Shown piece by piece: positions 1 to 11,413 of a stretch of DNA of 64,000 nucleotides (the stretch's first letter is position 1; each line of letters starts with the position of its first letter). The stretch comes from Sinorhizobium terangae (lineage in GTDB: Bacteria > Pseudomonadota > Alphaproteobacteria > Rhizobiales > Rhizobiaceae). Where the stretch lies: positions 1,240,001 to 1,304,000 of the forward strand of contig NZ_CP121660.1 of NCBI RefSeq assembly GCF_029714365.1. The letters are read 5' to 3'. The notes beneath the pieces are model-generated. The model did not search any database. It saw only the letters and a list, made by a program, of their open reading frames with translations, and had not been told where the DNA came from. A program made the translations under genes and the position numbers.

Positions 1-14
1 AGCAAATCAAAGTG

Positions 15-58
15 CTACAGCGACCTTTGCGCGTCCGATTGGACGCGCGGCGCTGTAG
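15..58. repeat. RIME-like nested palindromic intergenic repeat, copy A
   Basis: Outer arms CTACAGCG (15-22) and CGCTGTAG (51-58) enclose a perfect inner stem, GCGCGTCC (29-36) and GGACGCGC (41-48), around a GATT loop. The same design recurs at 44583-44625, 50515-50558 and, degenerate, near 52017-52054. This resembles the intergenic mosaic elements known from rhizobia; the family name is an inference. Confidence 0.7.
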
Positions 59-560
59 TGAAGCCGGCGCGTAGCACGAGAGCCGGTCCGCGCCGGCCGA
101 CTCATCACAGGCGGCGACGCCCGGTGGGAGCACTGAGGCTGGTCCAATTTCGCCAATCGCAAACCCAGCCGATTAACCGTTCCAAATACGCTCCGGCCGA
201 GTTCTTCGACGCCCTCCGCCTCCAAGGGATGCAAACAGGCTTACGGCATGCGCGATCTGAATCCGGAAGGCGTGCCGGCTGATCGCGACAGTGCTGCACC
301 GTCGAGCGACCTGTCCTCCCTACACTGTGGACGTGTTCCGGATAGACGGTGCGGACAATAAGGCGACCGCCAAGGTCGCCGCGCCCTGAACGGCACAACT
401 CCACCTAGCGACAGCAGCACACTGCGCCGCTGACAACAATGCCGACTGAAGCCTCGGATCTCGGGCGCCTGCAGCCCGGCCCTTCCATGTCGCAAGATCA
501 CCCTATGTTCTCTGGTATCACGCCGACCCGGCCGCCTCTTGCCATAACGCGGTGAATTTT
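59..560. other. Non-coding stretch upstream of the hut operon
   Basis: About 500 bases with only short overlapping reading frames on both strands. None has a recognisable protein family, a convincing ribosome binding site or a consistent codon bias. No terminator or RNA gene was recognised. It may hold decayed sequence between the repeat at the window edge and the hut promoter. Confidence 0.5.
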
Positions 561-563
561 CGC

Positions 564-592
564 TTGTCATTGGCAATAATATGTCTATACAT
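564..592 (+). promoter_or_regulatory. Probable hut promoter with overlapping HutC-type operator
   Basis: TTGTCA (564-569) is followed after 16 bases by TATACA (586-591), a plausible sigma-70 pair 26 bases before the hutI start. The -10 box lies inside the inverted repeat ATGTCTATACAT (581-592; TGT-N4-ACA core at 582-591). GntR/HutC-family repressors bind sites of this kind, and HutC is the usual urocanate-responsive hut repressor. No hutC gene is in the window, so regulator identity is inferred. Confidence 0.55.
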
Positions 593-617
593 TATCGCAG
601 AAGAAGGGCGGTAACCC

Positions 618-1865
618 ATGGACGAAAACAGCAACCCAAGCTCAGGCAATACAAGCCTCTGGCGCAATGCGCGCATTGCAACGCTTCGCGAGGATATGGG
701 GCCGCTCGGCGTCATCGAGAGAGGTGCCATCGCCACCCGCGGCGACCGGATCGTCTACGTCGGCACAGAACAAGACCTGCCCCTGGACATTGCCCGAGCC
801 GACCAGGTAATCGATTGTGAACGCCGCTGGATCACGCCGGCCCTCATCGATTGCCACACCCATATCGTCCACGGCGGCAACCGCGCACGTGAATTCCAGC
901 TGCGGCTCGAAGGTGCCACGTACGAGGAAATCGCGCGCGCCGGCGGTGGCATCGCCTCGACGGTGAAGGCGACCAATGCCCTGTCGGTCGAAGAACTGGT
1001 GGAAGCAGCACTTCCGAGGCTCGACACGCTGCTTGGCGAGGGGGTCGCGACGGTCGAGGTGAAGTCGGGCTATGGCCTGAACATCGAGGCCGAACTGAAG
1101 ATGCTGCGGGCCGCGCGCCGCCTGCAAGAATTGCGCCCCGTGCGCATCGTCACGAGCTATCTCGCCGCGCATGCGACGCCTCCCGAATATAAAGGGCGCA
1201 ACGGCGACTATATCGCCGATGTCGTGCTGCCGGGCCTCAAGAGCGCCCATGCCGAGGGCCTCGTCGACGCCGTTGACGGCTTCTGCGAAGGCATCGCCTT
1301 CTCACCCGACGAGATCGCCCGAGTCTTCGACGCCGCGAAGGCGCTAGGCCTGCCGGTCAAGCTCCACGCCGAGCAGCTTTCGGATCTCGGCGGCGCCAAG
1401 CTCGCGGCTTCATACGGCGCGCTTTCGGCCGACCATCTTGAATATCTCGATGCGGAAGGCGCTGCGGCCATGGCAAAGGCCGGAACCGTCGCCGTGCTTT
1501 TGCCTGGTGCATTCTATACGCTTCGGGAAAGGCAGTTGCCGCCGGTTCAAGTCCTGCGTGATGCAGGCGCGCGCATCGCCATTGCGACGGACTGCAATCC
1601 GGGCACTTCTCCGCTGACTTCGGTGCTTCTGACCATGAACATGTCGGCGACGCTCTTCCGGCTGACCGTTGACGAATGCCTCGCGGGTGTCACGCGCGAA
1701 GCCGCACGCGCGCTCGGAATTCTCGACAAGACCGGCACGATCGAGGTCGGCAAATCCGCGGACCTCGCGATCTGGAACATCGATGAGCCTGCCGAACTTA
1801 TCTATCGGATAGGCTTCAATCCGCTGCATCAGCGCATCTTTGGAGGCGAAAGAATCGGCCAATGA
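618..1865 (+). CDS. hutI: Imidazolonepropionase (HutI)
   Basis: Hydrolyses 4-imidazolone-5-propionate to N-formimino-L-glutamate, the third step of cytoplasmic histidine degradation. The 415-residue protein has the usual length and carries the amidohydrolase metal ligands: His80 and His82 in the CHTH motif, His250 in KLHAEQ, and Asp325 in [10 protein letters not shown]. The conserved HGGNRAREF block follows the first His pair. The ATG has a purine-rich ribosome site, AGAAGGGCGG, about 7 bases upstream and lies just downstream of the palindromic promoter. Its TGA overlaps the hutH ATG (ATGA), so translation of the two is probably coupled. It is the first gene of hutIHGU. Confidence 0.97.
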   Translation: MDENSNPSSGNTSLWRNARIATLREDMGPLGVIERGAIATRGDRIVYVGTEQDLPLDIARADQVIDCERRWITPALIDCHTHIVHGGNRAREFQLRLEGATYEEIARAGGGIASTVKATNALSVEELVEAALPRLDTLLGEGVATVEVKSGYGLNIEAELKMLRAARRLQELRPVRIVTSYLAAHATPPEYKGRNGDYIADVVLPGLKSAHAEGLVDAVDGFCEGIAFSPDEIARVFDAAKALGLPVKLHAEQLSDLGGAKLAASYGALSADHLEYLDAEGAAAMAKAGTVAVLLPGAFYTLRERQLPPVQVLRDAGARIAIATDCNPGTSPLTSVLLTMNMSATLFRLTVDECLAGVTREAARALGILDKTGTIEVGKSADLAIWNIDEPAELIYRIGFNPLHQRIFGGERIGQ

Positions 1866-3397
1866 CCATCGTACTTAAGCCAGGCTCCGTTCCGCTCAAG
1901 GATCTGGAGACGATCTACTGGACCCGGGAACCGGCCCGCCTCGATCCCGCCTTCGACGCCGCCATTGCCAAGGGCGCTGCCCGCATCGCCGAAATCGCAG
2001 CCGGCAATGCGCCGGTTTACGGCATCAACACCGGCTTCGGTAAGCTTGCCTCGATCAAGATCGACAGCGCCGACGTCACGACGCTGCAGCGCAACCTCAT
2101 CCTGTCGCATTGCTGCGGTGTGGGGGCGCCGCTGCCGGAAAACATCGTCCGGCTGATCATGGCGCTGAAGCTGGTCTCGCTCGGCCGCGGCGCTTCGGGC
2201 GTCCGGCTCGAGGTCGTCCGCCTGATCGAGGCGATGCAGGAACGGAGCGTAATCCCGCTGATCCCGGAAAAGGGGTCGGTCGGCGCCTCCGGCGACCTTG
2301 CTCCGCTTGCGCACATGGCGGCCGTGATGATGGGCCACGGAGAAGCGTTCTTCGATGGTGAGCGCATGCCGGGCGCAGCCGCGCTTGAAAAGGCCGGTCT
2401 TACGCCCGTGAGGCTCGCCGCCAAGGAAGGCCTCGCCCTGATCAATGGCACGCAGGCGTCCACCGCTCTGGCGCTCGCCGGTCTCTTCCGTGCCCATCGC
2501 GCCGCGCAGGCGGCGCTCATTACCGGTGCACTTTCGACCGATGCCGCAATGGGGTCGTCCGCGCCCTTCCATCCCGATATCCATACGCTGCGCGGCCATC
2601 GGGGCCAGATCGACACGGCCGCCGCCCTTCGCCAGTTGCTCGAAGGATCCGTGATCCGGCAGAGCCACATCGAGGGCGACGAACGGGTGCAGGATCCCTA
2701 CTGCATCCGCTGCCAGCCACAGGTCGACGGCGCCTGCCTCGACCTCTTGCGCTCTGTCGCCGCATCGCTCACGATCGAGGCCAACGCCGTCACCGACAAT
2801 CCGCTGGTGCTTTCGGACAACTCTGTCGTCTCGGGCGGCAATTTCCACGCCGAACCGGTGGCCTTTGCCGCCGACCAGATCGCGCTTGCGGTTTGCGAAA
2901 TCGGCGCGATCGCGCAGCGCCGCATCGCGCTTCTCGTCGATCCGGCGCTGAGCTACGGCCTGCCGGCGTTCCTGGCCAAAAAGCCCGGGCTCAATTCGGG
3001 CCTGATGATCGCGGAGGTCACCTCCGCCGCGCTGATGTCGGAAAACAAGCAACTCGCGCATCCGGCTTCGGTCGACTCGACGCCGACATCCGCCAACCAG
3101 GAAGACCACGTGTCGATGGCTTGCCACGGTGCGCGCCGCCTGCTGCAGATGACCGACAACCTGTTCTCTATCATCGGCATCGAGGCCCTGACGGCCGTCC
3201 AGGGGGTCGAGTTCCGGGCGCCGCTGACGACGAGCGCGGAACTGTCGAAGGCAGTGGCTGCCGTACGCAGCGTGTCGCTGACGATCGAAGAGGACCGCTA
3301 CATGGCCGACGATCTCAAGGCGGCCGGCGAACTGGTCGCATCTGGCGCGCTCAACGCCGCCGTCTCCGCTGGCATTCTTCCGAAGCTGGATCTCTGA
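1862..3397 (+). CDS. hutH: Histidine ammonia-lyase (HutH)
   Basis: Deaminates L-histidine to urocanate, the entry step of the hut pathway. The 511-residue length matches bacterial HutH. The self-cyclising Ala142-Ser143-Gly144 triplet that forms the MIO electrophile is present in [15 protein letters not shown]. The N-terminal GINTGFG block (residues 54-60) and the downstream VTDNPL and [11 protein letters not shown] blocks are also conserved. It overlaps hutI by 4 bases and is followed after one base by hutG, so the four genes form one tight operon. Nothing is missing from the active site. Confidence 0.98.
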   Translation: MTIVLKPGSVPLKDLETIYWTREPARLDPAFDAAIAKGAARIAEIAAGNAPVYGINTGFGKLASIKIDSADVTTLQRNLILSHCCGVGAPLPENIVRLIMALKLVSLGRGASGVRLEVVRLIEAMQERSVIPLIPEKGSVGASGDLAPLAHMAAVMMGHGEAFFDGERMPGAAALEKAGLTPVRLAAKEGLALINGTQASTALALAGLFRAHRAAQAALITGALSTDAAMGSSAPFHPDIHTLRGHRGQIDTAAALRQLLEGSVIRQSHIEGDERVQDPYCIRCQPQVDGACLDLLRSVAASLTIEANAVTDNPLVLSDNSVVSGGNFHAEPVAFAADQIALAVCEIGAIAQRRIALLVDPALSYGLPAFLAKKPGLNSGLMIAEVTSAALMSENKQLAHPASVDSTPTSANQEDHVSMACHGARRLLQMTDNLFSIIGIEALTAVQGVEFRAPLTTSAELSKAVAAVRSVSLTIEEDRYMADDLKAAGELVASGALNAAVSAGILPKLDL

Positions 3398-3398
3398 C

Positions 3399-4210
3399 AT
3401 GGCCGTTTTCGAAGTCCATCGGGGCACCTCCCCCGTCATCCTTGGCTTTCCCCACACGGGCACCGACGTGCCCGCGCCGATCTGGGAACGGCTCAACGAC
3501 AACGGCCGCATCCTCGCCGACACGGACTGGCACATCCACGAGCTCTACGAAGGGCTTCTGCCGGGAGCCACGACCGTGCGCGCGACCTTCCACCGATACG
3601 TCATCGACGCCAACCGCGACCCGGAAGGCGTGAGCCTCTATCCCGGTCAGAACACCACCGGTCTCGTGCCGGAAACCGACTTCGACGGTGTGTCTATCTG
3701 GAAGGATGGTGAGGCACCGACGGGGGCTGATATTGCGACGCGCCTTCGCGATTTCCATGCTCCCTATCACGCGGCGCTCGCCGCCGAGATCGAGCGCGTC
3801 AAGGCGATCCATGGCGTGGCGGTTCTCTACGACTGCCACTCAATCCGCTCGCATATTCCGTTCCTCTTCGAAGGCAAGCTTCCCGACTTCAATATCGGCA
3901 CGGACATGGGTAAGACCTGTGCCGCCGAAATAGAGAAGGCAACGGCAAAAATCGCCGCTTCGGCAGAGGGTTACACCAGCATCCTGAACGGGCGCTTCAA
4001 GGGCGGCTGGACCACCCGCCACTATGGCCGACCCGAAACGGGTGTCCACGCGATCCAGATGGAGCTTGCCCAGTCCACGCATTTGGCAACGGAAGCGCCG
4101 CCCTTCGCGCTGGATCCCGCCAAGGCCGAACGCCTTCGCACCCATCTCAAGGCCATCCTGAAACGCATCGAAACAATGGCATTCGCCCTCAAACTGACAG
4201 GGAGTGAGGC

Positions 4211-4214
<4 letters not shown>
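3399..4214 (+). CDS. hutG: N-formylglutamate deformylase (HutG, FGase family)
   Basis: Hydrolyses N-formyl-L-glutamate to glutamate and formate. The 271-residue protein belongs to the N-formylglutamate amidohydrolase family, seen in the N-terminal [11 protein letters not shown] and [18 protein letters not shown] blocks and the central [16 protein letters not shown] block. It is not the arginase-like formiminoglutamase that shares the HutG name. This type belongs to the five-step pathway and needs a formiminoglutamate deiminase (HutF), which is not in this window. Its TGA overlaps the hutU ATG by 4 bases. Confidence 0.93.
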
Positions 4215-5890
<1,676 letters not shown>

Positions 5891-5898
5891 CGAAGAAC

Positions 5899-5930
5899 GC
5901 GGGAGGCCGCCGGGCGGCCTCCCGCTCTTC
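5899..5930 (+). terminator. Intrinsic terminator of the hut operon
   Basis: A perfect 12-bp stem, GCGGGAGGCCGC (5899-5910) with GCGGCCTCCCGC (5914-5925), closes a 3-base loop and is followed by the pyrimidine-rich TCTTCTCTTT. It sits between the convergent ends of hutU and the minus-strand MFS gene (stop at 5937) and may serve both. Confidence 0.85.
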
Positions 5931-5936
5931 TCTTTG

Positions 5937-7151
5937 CTACGATACCGAAACCGCCCTGCGACGGGCTCCGTCTAGGAACAAGAGCAGGGCACAGCCTGCA
6001 ATCCCCGCAGCCGCACCAAGCAGCGCTGTTCCGGAATAGTCGCTGATGCGGGTGCCGAGCGCGAAAAGCGCCGCGCTGAGCGCCCCGCCCAAAAAGATGT
6101 TCACCGCAATCAACGAGCTTCCAAGCCCTGGACGGTCGGCTATCAGGTCTTGCAGATAGGTGATCGGGATGCTGATCAGCGCTGCCGCCCCGAAGCCGCT
6201 GATGGGTGTCAACGCATAGACATGCCAGGGCCGGGACGAAAAGCCGAGCAGCGCCATATAGACCACGTAGATTGCCGTTCCGAGCGCAAGCGCGTCGATG
6301 TGGCTGAGGCGATACTGGATCCGCCCCCAGACCAGAATGAAGATTACCTCCAGCAGCGCCACAACACCGACGACGATGCCGATATCGGTGGCCGAGCCGC
6401 CGGCTGCACCGGTCACGATCAACGGCAACACGGCCGCGTTGACATGCAGCGTGGAGCAGATGAGTGCCACGGCGACAAGCCGGGCAAGAACACGCGGCGA
6501 GAGAATCTCCGCGAAAGATGCGAGATAAGAAAGCCGCTTGCTCAGGATCGGATCGACCCCGTTTCGGGCGGGCAGCAGGAAAAAGACCAGCAGCAGATTG
6601 CCAATACAGCCGAGACTCGCCAGCAGGTAGGCAGGCAGCATGCTGCCGCGCGCCGACAGCACGAAGCCGACCAGCCCCGGAACGAGAACCCACGACAGCG
6701 ATATAGCCGCCCTCACGCCGGAATTGACCGCTGCCGCATCCTTGCCGCCCATGCCGTTCGCCGCGGTGCGGACATTGGCGAACAGGAGCGAGTTGAGTGC
6801 GCCGTGGACGGGCAGCAGCAACAACATGGCAATGACGAAGCTCGTTTTTGTCGGCAGCGCGTAGACCAGGCCGTAGCCGACAGCGCCAGAGAGGATGACC
6901 GCCAACATCAGCGTCCGGTAATTGCCGACGCGGTCGGCGACGATGCCGACGGTGACGCTGAAGGTGACATTGACTAGCGCCGCAATGAAGATCAGCGCGG
7001 AATAGAACCCGTCGCTCAAGCCAAGCTCGGCAATCCCGACCACCGACTGATAGGGCGAGGTCGCAGCGCCCGAGAAGCCGAAGAGAAAGATGGCAAGCAC
7101 ACTCGCCCGGATAACCGGGTTGCGCATGGCGAAGAGAAGCGAGGAAGACAT
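5937..7151 (-). CDS. MFS transporter, sugar-efflux-like
   Basis: A 404-residue polytopic membrane protein with about 12 hydrophobic helices and the loop GIVADRVGNYRT that corresponds to the MFS motif-A region. The N-terminal half (FGFSGAATSPYQSVVG) recalls the SetA/SetB sugar efflux group, but I cannot fix the substrate. The start chosen is the MSSSLLFAM methionine at 7151; the longer upstream frame is low-complexity and overlaps the preceding gene. It is the last gene of the RidA-RpiR-SDR-GH20-M81 unit, 79 bases after the M81 stop, so it probably imports or exports that unit's substrate or product. Confidence 0.75.
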   Translation of the reverse strand: MSSSLLFAMRNPVIRASVLAIFLFGFSGAATSPYQSVVGIAELGLSDGFYSALIFIAALVNVTFSVTVGIVADRVGNYRTLMLAVILSGAVGYGLVYALPTKTSFVIAMLLLLPVHGALNSLLFANVRTAANGMGGKDAAAVNSGVRAAISLSWVLVPGLVGFVLSARGSMLPAYLLASLGCIGNLLLVFFLLPARNGVDPILSKRLSYLASFAEILSPRVLARLVAVALICSTLHVNAAVLPLIVTGAAGGSATDIGIVVGVVALLEVIFILVWGRIQYRLSHIDALALGTAIYVVYMALLGFSSRPWHVYALTPISGFGAAALISIPITYLQDLIADRPGLGSSLIAVNIFLGGALSAALFALGTRISDYSGTALLGAAAGIAGCALLLFLDGARRRAVSVS

Positions 7152-7230
7152 GGGTGGATCCGCGAAGTGCGAAGTCTTATGAGGAGACCGCCCCAAGATG
7201 GGGCGGTCGTAGCAGGAAGGCTGGGGTTGC

Positions 7231-8664
7231 TCAGGTCCAGCGAGCCGAGAAGCGCGCCTTTGGCTCGAAATCGAAATCGCGGTCGAACGGGAACACCGGC
7301 CGCTGGCGGCGTTCGCTCGCGAGATTTTTGATGTCCTGATTGACGACACCGTCGGTGAGCGCCATCAGGTTGGGATTGGCAATCGGCGCAAGCTCCGGCG
7401 AAAGATAACCGGATTTGACGACGAGCAGGCCTACGGTGCTCGGATCGAGGCCAAGGCGACGGAAGTCCTCTATGTTGTGGTAAGGACGCCGGCGCGCCGA
7501 CAGCACCACCTGGATCCCGCCGATTTTCACGACCGCCTGGCGCTCGGCAATCGGACCCGGATCGTCCAACCGCACGACAGTGGCCGTCACGTCGGCCACA
7601 GGGCTCGACGGGTCGAGGCTGCCGCCGAGCCTCAAAGCCAGCGTCGCGCCTTCGCCGGCCTCGAAACAGGCTTCGACGGCCGGCCAGTCGGCAATGCCGG
7701 CGACCAGCGCGTCCTGCCAGCCTCGTGCAAGAAGCGCCTTCAGCACGTCGGCTCGGTCGCCGACGCCGCCTCCGGTGGGGTTGTCCCCGGAATCGGCGAG
7801 GATGACGGGCCTCATTGCCGTCTTCTCGGCAATGTCGAGCATCGCTTCGAGCGGCCCCGTGACCGGACCGAAACGGAAATTCTCCCGCTCATTCCAGTAG
7901 CTTGTGGCGATTTCTTCCACCGCTTTCGAGGCGGCCGCCTTGTCCGATCCGGTCACCACCGCGCAAGCGGTCGCCCGCGGTTCGTCCGCCCACACGTAGC
8001 CGACCATCAGGTTGGCGTCGAGAATACCGGGACGCTGATCGAAGTCCGGCAGCCGCCGGTAAAGGCTGCTCGCAGGTTCATCCTCCGTCGACGTGCATTC
8101 CCCGGGCAGCAGTAGCGGCACGGGCGCCCAGGCGACGCCTGGGCGCGTTCCCGTGCGCAGGGCCTCCACCAGCATTGACCAGGCCCGGACCATTGTCTCG
8201 CGTGTATCGATGTGCGGCGCGGTGCGGTAGCCGGCAAAGATGTCGATCTCATCGATGATCTTCTGGCTGACATTGCCGTGGAGATCATAGCTGGTTGCGA
8301 TCGGGCAATCCGACCCGACAACGGCGCGCGCGGCGGAAATCCAGTCACCTTCGGCGTCGTCCATACCGTCGACCTTGATCGCCCCGTGCATCGCGAGATA
8401 GAGCCCGTCGAGCGGCAGAGCAGCACTCAGCCGCTCGAGGAATTCCGTCTTGAAGGCGTCGTAAGCCGCGCGCGAAACGGGACCGCCGGGCACGGCCCGT
8501 GCATGAAGGAGCGGGACATGCTCAAAGCCGTCAGCCTCGAGAAAGCTGAAATAGTCCGCTTTCAGGAGCTCCGCTCCCCTCAGCACCCGGAAGTCCTCGC
8601 CCGTCATCAAGACGGGCGAATAGGTGCTGCACTCCGTATGGATTCCACCGACGGCGATCCGCAT
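7231..8664 (-). CDS. M81 family (MlrC-type) metallohydrolase, first copy
   Basis: A 477-residue M81/MlrC-family protein. The N-terminal MRIAVGGIHTECSTYSP, the MHGAIKVDGMDDAEGDW block, the metal-site-like SYDLHGN block and the DSGDNPTGGGVGD block are the family landmarks. MlrC was first described in microcystin breakdown as a cytoplasmic peptidase; most relatives in rhizobia have no known substrate. The gene begins 10 bases after the GH20 gene ends and is followed by the MFS gene. A second M81 protein lies at 13312-14787 in the divergent unit, so this locus carries a diverged pair. Family assignment is secure; function is open. Confidence 0.85.
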   Translation of the reverse strand: MRIAVGGIHTECSTYSPVLMTGEDFRVLRGAELLKADYFSFLEADGFEHVPLLHARAVPGGPVSRAAYDAFKTEFLERLSAALPLDGLYLAMHGAIKVDGMDDAEGDWISAARAVVGSDCPIATSYDLHGNVSQKIIDEIDIFAGYRTAPHIDTRETMVRAWSMLVEALRTGTRPGVAWAPVPLLLPGECTSTEDEPASSLYRRLPDFDQRPGILDANLMVGYVWADEPRATACAVVTGSDKAAASKAVEEIATSYWNERENFRFGPVTGPLEAMLDIAEKTAMRPVILADSGDNPTGGGVGDRADVLKALLARGWQDALVAGIADWPAVEACFEAGEGATLALRLGGSLDPSSPVADVTATVVRLDDPGPIAERQAVVKIGGIQVVLSARRRPYHNIEDFRRLGLDPSTVGLLVVKSGYLSPELAPIANPNLMALTDGVVNQDIKNLASERRQRPVFPFDRDFDFEPKARFSARWT

Positions 8665-8674
8665 GGCTTCAGAC

Positions 8675-10594
8675 TCACAAAATCGGGCTCAGAGGGGCGA
8701 TCGCAGCGAAACGCGGCCAGTCCTTTTGCGCCTTTGGCGTCCAGGCCGCCTCAGCGATGGCGGGGAGACGCGGGAAGACAAGACGATTGAAATAACCGCG
8801 CGAGAGGAAATGCTCCGACCAGATGCAGGCCTGCACGCCCTTCATGCGATGCTTCAGCTCTTCCGGAAATTCGCCTTCCGCTTCATAGGCATAGGTGTGT
8901 GCAGGTGTTGCCGTGCCGGCCCAGCTTGCTCCCGGCTCCTGGAAGGCTTCGGCCTGCGCCATGTCGAGGTAGTAGGCCTGTCCCGGCGTCATCACGACAT
9001 CGTAACCTTCGCGGGCCAGCTCGATCCCGACCTTGGGGTTCTCCCAAGCCATCAACAGCGTGCCCTCGGTGCCGACGCCGCCGCCATGGGCGACCTCGTT
9101 CCAGCCGACGAGCTTGCGGCCGCGCGCCGTCAGCATCTGCTTCACCTTTTTGAGGAAGTAGGACTGCAACGCAAAGGTCCCGGAAATGCCCTCCCGTTCC
9201 ATGAGCTTGCGCGCCAATGGCGACGCCAGCCACGAACCATTGGCCACCTCGTCGCCGCCCACATGGATGTACTGGCTCGGGAAGAGCTCGACCATTTCGT
9301 CGAAGACCTTTTCGAGGAATTCGTATGTCAGCGGAATGGCCGGGTTCAGCGCATTGTTGGGGTAACCCTGGACCGAATGATAGCTTTCCGGGGCCTCCTG
9401 CCCATCGGCGAGTTCCGGCAGGGCGACGAGCGCGGCCGTACTATGGCCCGGAATGTCGATCTCCGGTACGACCTCGATACTGAGCGCGCCGGCATGGGCG
9501 ACGATCGCCCTCACCTCCTCCTGGCTGTAGAAGCCGCCCACCGGTTCGGCGCCGTTGCCAAGCTGCGGCAGCATCGGCTCGTCCGGCCCGCGCAGCACGC
9601 CAAGCGTCGTCAGCGTGGGATAGGCCTTGATCTCCAGCCGCCAGGCTTCGTCGTCGGTCAGATGCCAGTGGAAGATGTTGAGCTTGAACCAGGCGAGAAT
9701 ATCGATGAGCCGCATGACGTCGGCGGTCGGATAGAACTGGCGGGAGACGTCGAGATGGCAGCCGCGCCAGCCGTAACGGGGCTGGTCCGAAATCGTGCCA
9801 GAGACGGGAAAGCGGAACTCGCCCCCCTCCCTGCGCGACCCGTCAAGGAGCTGCGCGAGCGTCGTCAACCCGTACTGCCGGCCGGCAGCGGCGCCATATT
9901 CGAGCCGGATCTCGCGCTCGGAAAAGGCCAGCGCATAGGCCTCGGGACCAAGTTCGGGCTTCTCCGCGAAGACGATCGGGCGACCCTGTGGGGACGAGGC
10001 GAGCGTGAACGGAGCGTGGCCTCCCGGGAAGAGACGGTGAAAGAGCGCGAGCACCGTATCGACCGCGCTGATCTCGTCCTTGCTGCTCCCGGATGCCGGA
10101 TAAAGAATGACCGGGAATCCATCACCCGGGATCACGTCGATCTTCGCCGGCCAGGGCTGCAAGGCGTAGGGCAGGTCGAGCTTGCCTTGCGGCAGGCGCT
10201 GCGGTGGAGGCTCGCTCGTAGCCCCTTCCAGCAGCAGATCGGAAACCGCTACTGGCACATGCCGCTCGTCTGAGAGCGTCAGATAGGCGGACTTTGCGCC
10301 GTCCGTGCAGTGTTTTGCCTGCCGGTGCAGCCCGCTGACCGTAAAGGTCCAGCTCTCGCCCTCGCCAAGGATAAATCCCTTTGGCGGTGCGAATTCGTGG
10401 AAATTGGCATTGCGGCGCACAAAGACGGCATTCTCGCAGGCGGCCCCATCGATGACGCGGGTCAGCGATGTGTAGACGAGGCGAAAATCGCGGAGTGGAG
10501 AATCAGAGAGATTGACGAGGGTGAAGGTGAAGCGTCCGAACGGGCCGCCATCCGGTTGCCAGGCAGATTCGAGGCGATAACAAACCGGCTGCAT
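8675..10594 (-). CDS. Beta-N-acetylhexosaminidase, GH20 family
   Basis: Predicted to release terminal N-acetylglucosamine or N-acetylgalactosamine from oligosaccharides or glycoconjugates by substrate-assisted catalysis. The 639-residue protein has an N-terminal carbohydrate-type beta domain (about 1-130), a GH20b-like domain (about 130-265) and the catalytic barrel starting at YGWRGCHLDVSRQFY. The catalytic Asp448-Glu449 pair is in HVGGDEV, and HWHLTDDE is intact. The start at 10594 has GGGAGGACGCTC just before ATG; a 29-residue longer frame lacks this. No obvious signal peptide is seen, suggesting action on imported sugars. It ends 10 bases before the M81 gene. Confidence 0.88.
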   Translation of the reverse strand: MQPVCYRLESAWQPDGGPFGRFTFTLVNLSDSPLRDFRLVYTSLTRVIDGAACENAVFVRRNANFHEFAPPKGFILGEGESWTFTVSGLHRQAKHCTDGAKSAYLTLSDERHVPVAVSDLLLEGATSEPPPQRLPQGKLDLPYALQPWPAKIDVIPGDGFPVILYPASGSSKDEISAVDTVLALFHRLFPGGHAPFTLASSPQGRPIVFAEKPELGPEAYALAFSEREIRLEYGAAAGRQYGLTTLAQLLDGSRREGGEFRFPVSGTISDQPRYGWRGCHLDVSRQFYPTADVMRLIDILAWFKLNIFHWHLTDDEAWRLEIKAYPTLTTLGVLRGPDEPMLPQLGNGAEPVGGFYSQEEVRAIVAHAGALSIEVVPEIDIPGHSTAALVALPELADGQEAPESYHSVQGYPNNALNPAIPLTYEFLEKVFDEMVELFPSQYIHVGGDEVANGSWLASPLARKLMEREGISGTFALQSYFLKKVKQMLTARGRKLVGWNEVAHGGGVGTEGTLLMAWENPKVGIELAREGYDVVMTPGQAYYLDMAQAEAFQEPGASWAGTATPAHTYAYEAEGEFPEELKHRMKGVQACIWSEHFLSRGYFNRLVFPRLPAIAEAAWTPKAQKDWPRFAAIAPLSPIL

Positions 10595-10617
10595 GAGCGT
10601 CCTCCCGATATGGCTTG

Positions 10618-11394
10618 TCAGTAATGGATGGATTGCGAAAAGGTGCGTGCGAGTTCCGCCTGGCCTGCGGTAAGCCCGCAATCGACCGGCAGGCAGACGC
10701 CGGATATAGCACCTGCCAACGGCCCTGCCAGGAACTGGACGGCATTGGCGACGTCTTCCGGATTGACGATGCGCTGCAGCGGATACCAGCGCTTCGCCTC
10801 CTCGAAGACCTGCGGGTTGGCGGCAGCGCGCGCTTCCCAGGCCTGGGTGCGCACGGTGCCGGGCGCCACCGCATTGGCGCGGATGCCGAATTTACCGTAT
10901 TCCACCGCGATCAGCCGGGTCAGGTGAAGCAGGCCGGCCTTGGCGGCACTATAGGCCGGATGCCCGAAAACATTCATGCCGTTGACGGATGCGATGTTGA
11001 CGACCGATCCCCGGCTTTCCTTCAGCATGTCCTCAACGGCCCGGAAACAAAGGAATGCCGCTTCGAGATTGAGTGCATTGTCCATGCGCCAGATTTCCGG
11101 CGTCGTATCATGCAGGCTGACGGCGCGTGCCGCACCCGCATTGTTGACGAGCGTGCGCACCGCTCCGAGCGACCCGGCCGCCGCCGTCATCGACGCGACG
11201 CTCGCGGCATCCGTGACATCGCAGGCGATGGCTGCGAAGCGCTCCTTCGCGCCGAGGTCGCGTGCGACCTTTTCCGCCGCATCGCCGTCGATGTCCGCAA
11301 GCACGACCACCTCATGATCATCGGCCAGGCGACGCGCGATCGCACGGCCGATATCACCGGCCGCTCCGGTGACGATCGCTACGGATTTCTTCAT
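10618..11394 (-). CDS. SDR family oxidoreductase
   Basis: A classical short-chain dehydrogenase of 258 residues. It has the nucleotide-binding TGAAGDIG motif near the N-terminus, the NNAG motif, and a catalytic Ser plus YSAAK (Tyr-x-x-x-Lys) motif. An acidic Asp in VLADID at the end of the second strand suggests NAD(H) preference. The ATG at 11394 has AGGAG 7 bases upstream, so the 17-residue longer frame is unlikely. It lies between the RpiR regulator (19-base gap) and the GH20 gene (23-base gap). It probably oxidises a sugar or polyol intermediate; the exact substrate cannot be read from sequence. Confidence 0.85.
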   Translation of the reverse strand: MKKSVAIVTGAAGDIGRAIARRLADDHEVVVLADIDGDAAEKVARDLGAKERFAAIACDVTDAASVASMTAAAGSLGAVRTLVNNAGAARAVSLHDTTPEIWRMDNALNLEAAFLCFRAVEDMLKESRGSVVNIASVNGMNVFGHPAYSAAKAGLLHLTRLIAVEYGKFGIRANAVAPGTVRTQAWEARAAANPQVFEEAKRWYPLQRIVNPEDVANAVQFLAGPLAGAISGVCLPVDCGLTAGQAELARTFSQSIHY

Positions 11395-11413
11395 GCGGCG
11401 CTCCTGTGGCACA

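Noticed and set aside
105..404. 99-codon minus-strand frame in the first 600 bases
   Set aside because: Arg-rich composition, no ribosome site and no family match; overlapping frames on both strands are of similar quality.
1829..3535. 568-codon frame antisense to hutH
   Set aside because: Shadow of hutH codon bias; no ribosome site and composition is unnatural for a protein.
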